Origin: CAZBGL01 sp964491375
GTDB taxonomy: Bacteria > Desulfobacterota > Deferrisomatia > Deferrisomatales > Deferrisomataceae
Direction of reading: 5' to 3'
Length of the DNA stretch: 9,307 bases
NCBI GenBank assembly: GCA_964491375.1
Contig: CAZBGL010000345.1
Coordinates: 1 to 9,307 of the forward strand
The translations under genes were made by a program, and so were the position numbers. Shown here one piece after another: positions 6,192 through 9,307 of this stretch (within the stretch, counting starts at the first letter, position 1; each line of letters opens with the position of its first letter). The notes below the pieces were generated by a model. That model worked only from the letters and a program-made list of their open reading frames with translations, did no database searches and had not been told where the DNA came from.

Positions 6192-6297
6192 GGAACCGTC
6201 TTGGATGTCCAGCGTGACGCAAAGACGGTTCCGCGATGGCGTTCGTTGACGTCTCGGCACGTCGCCGGGGGCTCGTGTGTTTTTGCGGTCACGGCCT
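6183..6297 (+). repeat. Repeat head (plus-strand copy), joined to the DUF454 3' end
   Basis: 115 bp aligning without gaps to the minus strand at 7225-7111, with about 14 mismatches by hand count (roughly 88% identity). It contains a perfect 11-bp inverted repeat, GGAACCGTCTT (6192-6202) and AAGACGGTTCC (6222-6232), that begins directly after the DUF454 stop. It then continues through CTCGGCACG, CCGGGGGCTCGT and TTTTTGCGGTCACGGCCT. After 6297 about 25 bp of module A are missing, GCCGCTCGCGTG (6305-6316) is retained, and similarity ends near 6320. This copy is therefore truncated in its body. Confidence 0.8.
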
Positions 6298-6346
6298 GGG
6301 TGTTGCCGCTCGCGTGGATTCGAGCCGCCGGCGACCGCACACCCTG

Positions 6347-6387
6347 CCTCCTCGCTCCCCTCGGGGGAGAGGGCCGGGATGAGGAGG
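6347..6387. repeat. REP/BIME-like palindrome
   Basis: Outer arms CCTCCTC (6347-6353) and GAGGAGG (6381-6387) are perfect complements. Inside them CTCCCC pairs with GGGGAG, and GAGAGGGCCGGGATGAGG follows. The reverse-complement phrase CCTCATCCCGGCCCTCTCCC belongs to a type of dispersed palindrome I recall from many bacterial genomes. It lies in the intergenic zone between convergent genes, as such elements usually do. Only one copy is in this window. Confidence 0.55.
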
Positions 6388-6437
6388 GGACCGGACGTGT
6401 TCACCGGCGGACGCCCCGACCCGGGTCCCTCGCAACG

Positions 6438-6466
6438 GCGCCCGCCCGGAGGGCCCGGGCGGGCGC
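6438..6466 (-). terminator. Strong GC hairpin downstream of tRNA-Glu
   Basis: A perfect 10-bp inverted repeat, GCGCCCGCCC (6438-6447) and GGGCGGGCGC (6457-6466), has a 9-base centre that is itself partly complementary. It begins 21 bases after the tRNA CCA on the minus strand. There is no U-run, so it may act as a processing or Rho-dependent stop rather than a classic intrinsic terminator. Confidence 0.4.
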
Positions 6467-6486
6467 AGCGCCCGTCGTCGTGGTTG

Positions 6487-6563
6487 TGGCGTCCCCAGGA
6501 GGATTTGAACCTCCGTTTCCGGCCTGAGGGACCGGCGTCCTGGGCCAGCTAGACGATGGGGAC
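6487..6563 (-). tRNA. tRNA-Glu (anticodon CUC), with encoded CCA and unusual C33
   Basis: 74 nt plus encoded CCA. The acceptor stem GTCCCCA (from 6563) pairs fully with TGGGGAC, the discriminator is G73 at 6490, and CCA is at 6489-6487. The D-arm is GTCT...GGAC. The T-arm is GGAGG-TTCAAAT-CCTCC. The anticodon stem is CCGGT/GCCGG with a U-G closing pair. The 7-nt loop CCCTCAG places CTC (6528-6526) at 34-36, giving Glu. The body matches bacterial tRNA-Glu as I know it (GTCCCCATCGTCTAG opening). Position 33, almost always U, is C (6529), and position 31 is U. An alternative reading as CAG (Leu) needs a shifted, unpaired stem and lacks the long variable arm of leucine tRNAs. Confidence 0.88.
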
Positions 6564-6569
6564 GGGCCT

Positions 6570-6598
6570 ATGGTACGGCCGGACCGGGCCGGTTGCAA
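6570..6598 (-). promoter_or_regulatory. Putative promoter of tRNA-Glu
   Basis: On the minus strand TTGCAA (6598-6593), a 17-base spacer and TACCAT (6575-6570) lie six bases before the mature tRNA 5' end. Each box keeps four of six sigma70 consensus bases, at ideal spacing. If correct, transcription starts very near the mature 5' end and the gene has its own promoter inside the repeat-rich zone. Confidence 0.5.
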
Positions 6599-6633
6599 CC
6601 CGGCACCCTGCGGGCGGCCAAAGGGTTCCTCCG

Positions 6634-6756
6634 TCTGCGGCAACCCGCCGCTCGGAAGCGCCCGGCGAGCACCCCCGGGGCACGCCAACGCCGCCCGGAA
6701 ACCCCAGGGCCGCGGCGACCGCAGGAGCCGCGCCCGTGCCTCCCAGGGGGGCCCTC
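6634..6756 (-). repeat. Dispersed repeat, module B (right copy)
   Basis: Minus-strand copy of the module at 176-299, sharing GCGCGGCTCCT, GGTCGCCGCGGCCCTGG, GGTGCTCGCCGGGCGCTTCC and GCGGCGGGTTGCCGC. It is the last module of the right element and ends about 35 bases before the tRNA promoter. No coding potential was recognised. Confidence 0.7.
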
Positions 6757-6760
6757 ACGG

Positions 6761-6968
6761 GCTCGGGTGCTCACAGGAGAGCGCTATCCACCCGGCCCGG
6801 GGCTCGGATCCGCAAAAAGCGGCCGGAAGGCCAAGCGCCTTCGCCTCCCGAGCCCATCCACGCGCACGCGAGCGGCACGCCGGCTTCCGAGCACCCCCGC
6901 CGAGGCCGTGGCCCCGAAGCGGAAACGGGCCCCCGGGCGGTATCCCCGAGGCCCGGGAGGCCCCCCTG
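6761..6968 (-). repeat. Dispersed repeat, module A plus link (right, distal tandem copy)
   Basis: First 150 bases (6761-6910) are nearly identical, with 3 differences by hand count, to 6969-7118, so the period is 208 bp. On the minus strand the nested hairpin spans 6855-6800: outer GGGCTCGG/CCGAGCCC, middle GCGAAGGC against GCTTTTTGC, inner GGCC-TTCC-GGCC. Positions 6911-6968 are link sequence, closely matching 308-380 in the left element. The near identity of the two tandem copies points to a recent duplication. Confidence 0.8.
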
Positions 6969-7118
6969 GCTCGGGTGCTCACAGGAGAGCGCTATCCACC
7001 CGGCCCGGGGCTCGGATCCGCAAAAAGCGGCCGGAAGGCCAAACGCCTTCGCCTCCCGAGCCCATCCACGTGCACGCGAGCGGCACGCCGGCCTCCGAGC
7101 ACCCCCGCCGAGGCCGTG
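6969..7118 (-). repeat. Dispersed repeat, module A (right, head-proximal copy)
   Basis: Tandem partner of 6761-6910, directly continuous with the head at 7111-7225. The hairpin on the minus strand spans 7063-7008. Its outer stem reads GGGCTCGG/CCGAGCCC, where left copy 1 has GGGTTCGGG/CCCGAGCCC, so a U-G pair there is a C-G pair here. The segment CCGC-TTTTT-GCGG also forms a small hairpin. No coding potential was recognised. Confidence 0.8.
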
Positions 7119-7225
7119 ACCGCAAAAAGAGACGGGCCCCCGGCGGCGTGCCGAGACCTCGATGAACCCTATCGCGGAACCATCTGTGCGTCACGCTCGA
7201 CGTCCAAGACGGTTCCTCGTCCCTC
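7111..7225 (-). repeat. Repeat head (minus-strand copy), overlapping the hydrolase 3' end
   Basis: Inverted partner of 6183-6297. Arms GGAACCGTCT (minus strand, 7216-7207) and AGATGGTTCC (7185-7176) form a 10-bp stem with one G-U pair replacing a G-C pair of the other copy. Here the base matching the DUF454 TGA reads CGA, and the triplet matching TGG (6236-6238) reads TAG. The hydrolase frame therefore passes through the hairpin and stops at 7171-7169. Confidence 0.8.
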
Positions 7226-8194
7226 CCCGATCACGTACTCCCGCCGGCCACGGTTCACCGGGACCCGCCCGGTGGCCACGCACCGGAAGACGTGGAGGAA
7301 CACCTGCCCGCGGTGCTCGGGTTCCTCCCCCCGGCCGTCGTACAGGAAATAGGTGTGCCCCGTGGGGGGATCGTAGCGCGTGTTCACGTCGTCGCAGTCG
7401 ATGGCGTACACGTTGCGCGGGGTCCGTTCGAGGTCCTCCGGGCCGGTGTGGCCCAACCGGCGCGACGCCACGTCGTTGACCAGGTTGGCCACCTTGCTGG
7501 CCCGCAGGGCCAGGTCGTCCGAGGCGTAGTACACGCACACGTTCCGGGCCGCCACCGTGAGCCAGTGCCCCTTCCGGCCGGGCTCCAGGGTTTCGTTCAC
7601 CACGTCGGCGGCCACCAGGAACAGGTTCCGGAACAGCAGGGGCACCCGGCCGCCCCGCTCGTACTTGGCCCAGGCGTACACGGCCTCGCGGAGCACGCGG
7701 TTGCCCATGGAATGGGCGAGCACGTTCAGCCGTTTGGGGCAGGGATCCGTGGCGCTGCGCCACGCGAGGAACTTCTCCAGGGCCCGGCCGAACGCGATGC
7801 CGCTCGCGTCGGCGGCCTTCTGGTCGTCGTAGTAGTCCTTGATGAGCCCCAGGTCGTTGTCGCAGGGCCAGACGACCGGCACCACCTCCACGAGCCCGGG
7901 CTCGCCCTGGTCGAAGGCCTTCTGCAACCGGGCCGCCCGCGGGAAGACGTGCTCCTCGGGAAGGTTGCTGTACCCGTGCACGTAGAGCAGCACCTGGCGG
8001 GCCGGCCGGTTCCGGAGGGCCTCGAACCAGGCCCGGCTCCCGAGTTCCCGGTACTCGGGCCCGTCCGGGCCCACGGTGCGCTCCAGGAAGTACACGCTCT
8101 GTTCGGCCGAGTTGTCCGACAGGTCGAACGTGACGCGGCGGTTGGCCTTGAACCGCTTGGACTGCCTGAGAACCCGGTTCGTGAGGAACAGCAT
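7169..8194 (-). CDS. DUF900-type alpha/beta hydrolase with a repeat-derived C-terminal tail
   Basis: 341 aa, predicted cytoplasmic serine hydrolase (esterase/lipase-like); substrate unknown. A strand with QVLLYVHGYSN (67-77) forms the oxyanion side. LNVLAHSMGNRVL (156-168) carries the nucleophile Ser 162 in A-H-S-M-G, a variant of GxSxG. Further DUF900-like landmarks are LVAADVVNETL (193-203, candidate acid Asp 197), VYYASDDLALRASK (221-234) and GHTYFL with candidate His 280. The ATG has a strong AGGAGG seven bases upstream. The last ~18 codons, EGRGTVLDVERDAQMVPR, lie inside the 115-bp repeat head, so the original end of the gene was probably nearer residue 323. It follows the reductase gene but is separated from it by an intrinsic terminator. 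Confidence 0.88.
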   Translation of the reverse strand: MLFLTNRVLRQSKRFKANRRVTFDLSDNSAEQSVYFLERTVGPDGPEYRELGSRAWFEALRNRPARQVLLYVHGYSNLPEEHVFPRAARLQKAFDQGEPGLVEVVPVVWPCDNDLGLIKDYYDDQKAADASGIAFGRALEKFLAWRSATDPCPKRLNVLAHSMGNRVLREAVYAWAKYERGGRVPLLFRNLFLVAADVVNETLEPGRKGHWLTVAARNVCVYYASDDLALRASKVANLVNDVASRRLGHTGPEDLERTPRNVYAIDCDDVNTRYDPPTGHTYFLYDGRGEEPEHRGQVFLHVFRCVATGRVPVNRGRREYVIGEGRGTVLDVERDAQMVPR

Positions 8195-8230
8195 AGGGGA
8201 GCCTCCTGGAAACGGAACGGCGGACGGGCC

Positions 8231-8265
8231 CGGACAAACAACGGGGCGCCCTCGGGCGCCCCGTT
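8231..8265 (-). terminator. Intrinsic terminator after the reductase gene
   Basis: A perfect 12-bp inverted repeat, AACGGGGCGCCC (8240-8251) and GGGCGCCCCGTT (8254-8265), with a two-base centre, starts seven bases after the reductase stop. On the minus strand it is followed by GTTTGT, completing a U-rich stretch TTGTTTGT with the stem base. It should end most transcripts before the hydrolase gene. Confidence 0.8.
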
Positions 8266-8272
8266 CGTTCCC

Positions 8273-9238
8273 TCACGACCCGGGCGGGCGGCCGATCGTC
8301 TGCTCGAGCCCTTTCACCAGGGCCTGGATCATCCGGTTGTAGGGCGTGGGGATGCCCGCCCGCTCGCCGTACTCCACGATCTTGCCGTTGATGTAGTCGA
8401 TCTCGGTGCGGCGCCTCGCCTCCACGTCCATGAGCATGGAGGGCTTGTGGTCCCCGGCCGACCCCATGTACTCCATGGCGTACCGGTAGTAGTCCCAGCC
8501 GAGCTGGATCTCGTTGGCCCGGGCCACCTGGATCCCTTCTTTCACCAGCCGGTCCACCATGTCCGAAACGAAGGGGTCGCGCATGGCCTGGGCCATGGTC
8601 ATGCCGGTGAGCGCGCACACCGGGTTCATGGAGGCGTTCATGATGGTCTTGCGCCACACCATGTTCACGAGCCGGTCGGTGTGCTCGCACGCCAGGCCCG
8701 ACTCGGTCAGCGCCCGGGCCACCGCCCGGGCCGCCTCCAGGCCCTCGGGCGCCAGTTCCTGCACGTAGTGGGGCGGGTGGTGGAACGCCACGTGCACCCG
8801 GCCCGGGCCGGCCAAGCCCACGCCGTAGTTGACCACCGCCCGCATGACCCAGGGCCTGCCCACGGCCTCGGCCAGCACGAGCTCGGTGTCGATGCCGTTC
8901 TGCCAGCTCACCAGGTACACGCCCTCCCGGTGAAAACCCTGGATGGCCGAGGCCAGGAGCGGCAGGGCCGTGGCCTTGGTGGTGACGAAGATGACGTCCG
9001 GGCCGAACCCGGCCAGGTCCTCCACGTGCACGGTGGTGTAGGCCACCTTCGCCTGGAGGCTCTCCGCGCCCTCCAGCACGATGCCCGGGTCCCGGGCCGG
9101 CTCGAGCAGCTCCGGCACGATGTCGCACAGGGCCACCTCGTATCCCCCCTTGGCCAGGTACGCCGCCACCACGCAGCCCACCGGGCCCGCCCCCACCACC
9201 GCGAACTTGCTGGGCCGAAAGTCCGACGCTGCGCTCAT
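8273..9238 (-). CDS. 2-dehydropantoate 2-reductase family protein (PanE/ApbA)
   Basis: 321 aa. The family reduces ketopantoate to pantoate with NADPH in coenzyme A synthesis; some members act on other 2-oxo acids. The N-terminal Rossmann fold has FAVVGAGPVGC (G16xG18xxG21), VTTKATALP (Lys 88) and QNGID. The C-terminal helical domain has WRKTIMNASMNPVCALTG (catalytic Lys 197, Asn 201 and 205), SMLMDVEARRRTEIDYINGK (Ser 267, Glu 279) and GIPTPYN. All key PanE residues are present. I chose the ATG at 9238 because GAGGAGG lies five bases upstream; an in-frame GTG at 9256 overlaps the previous gene and has no such site. True PanE versus a catabolic 2-oxoacid reductase cannot be told from sequence alone, so no symbol is given. 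Confidence 0.92.
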   Translation of the reverse strand: MSAASDFRPSKFAVVGAGPVGCVVAAYLAKGGYEVALCDIVPELLEPARDPGIVLEGAESLQAKVAYTTVHVEDLAGFGPDVIFVTTKATALPLLASAIQGFHREGVYLVSWQNGIDTELVLAEAVGRPWVMRAVVNYGVGLAGPGRVHVAFHHPPHYVQELAPEGLEAARAVARALTESGLACEHTDRLVNMVWRKTIMNASMNPVCALTGMTMAQAMRDPFVSDMVDRLVKEGIQVARANEIQLGWDYYRYAMEYMGSAGDHKPSMLMDVEARRRTEIDYINGKIVEYGERAGIPTPYNRMIQALVKGLEQTIGRPPGS

Positions 9239-9252
9239 GTGTGCCTCCTCGC

Positions 9253-9307
9253 TCACAGGTTCTCGATCATGCCGAACGCTTCGGCGTCCAGGATCTTCAC
9301 CCCGTGT
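9253..9307 (-). CDS. C-terminal end of a gene running off the right edge
   Basis: Seventeen codons read HGVKILDAEAFGMIENL and then TGA (9255-9253), 14 bases before the reductase ATG. The strong ribosome-binding site of the reductase sits in that gap. Close spacing and shared strand indicate an operon, so the product probably acts in the same pathway. The fragment is too short to name. Confidence 0.7.
   Translation of the reverse strand, partial: HGVKILDAEAFGMIENL

Noticed and set aside
6487..6563. Reading the tRNA as tRNA-Leu(CAG) to restore U33
   Set aside because: It shifts the loop so the anticodon stem no longer pairs, and the long variable arm of leucine tRNAs is absent.
7191..9128. 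A 645-aa minus-strand frame across the hydrolase and reductase
   Set aside because: It is an alternative frame of two well-supported genes and crosses an intrinsic terminator. Its composition is dominated by Gly, Arg and Pro.

Overview
The window comes from a very GC-rich chromosome of a Gram-negative (two-membrane) bacterium. Tol-Pal motor genes, an outer-membrane lipoprotein of the RlpA family and a type IV prepilin peptidase show the envelope type. The style (TolQ/R/A with a TonB-type C-terminus, DUF454, GTG/TTG starts, roughly 70% GC) fits a deltaproteobacterial-type lineage such as Desulfuromonadota or Deferrisoma relatives. That placement is a guess from memory, not shown by the sequence.

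Layout. Positions 1-505 hold a non-coding mosaic repeat in + orientation, followed by about 320 bp with no recognisable feature. Positions 828-4873 are one compact minus-strand operon, transcribed tolQ, tolR, tolA-like, rlpA, an unrecognised gene, then a small FlaG-like gene; the first four overlap one another. A sigma70-like promoter at 4908-4937 drives it and decides the tolQ start. Divergently, on the + strand, pilD (4996-5772) and a DUF454/YbaN-like membrane protein gene (5769-6191) overlap by ATGA.

Positions 6183-7225 form a convergent intergenic zone. The same 115-bp repeat head is attached, in opposite orientation, to the 3' ends of both flanking genes. Between them lie a REP-like palindrome, a GC hairpin, a tRNA-Glu(CUC) gene with an abnormal C33, its promoter, and a tandemly duplicated copy of the repeat body. 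On the right, minus strand, are a DUF900-type alpha/beta hydrolase (7169-8194) whose last ~18 codons lie inside the repeat head, an intrinsic terminator (8231-8265), a ketopantoate-reductase-family gene (8273-9238), and the last 17 codons of another gene running off the window.

How the genes work together. TolQ-TolR-TolA form the proton-driven inner-membrane motor of envelope constriction, and RlpA is a septal glycan-processing lipoprotein, so the minus-strand operon looks like a division and envelope module. TolB and Pal are not present here. PilD processes prepilins for type IV pili or type II secretion. The pantoate-type reductase and the hydrolase are separate units.

The most unusual content is the repeat family: a modular element (head, A, link, B) of several hundred bases, joined to gene 3' ends, with nested hairpins. 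Differences between copies keep G-U pairing when read in the direction of the upstream gene, which is what a structured RNA or 3'-UTR element would show. All alignments and identities were made by eye.
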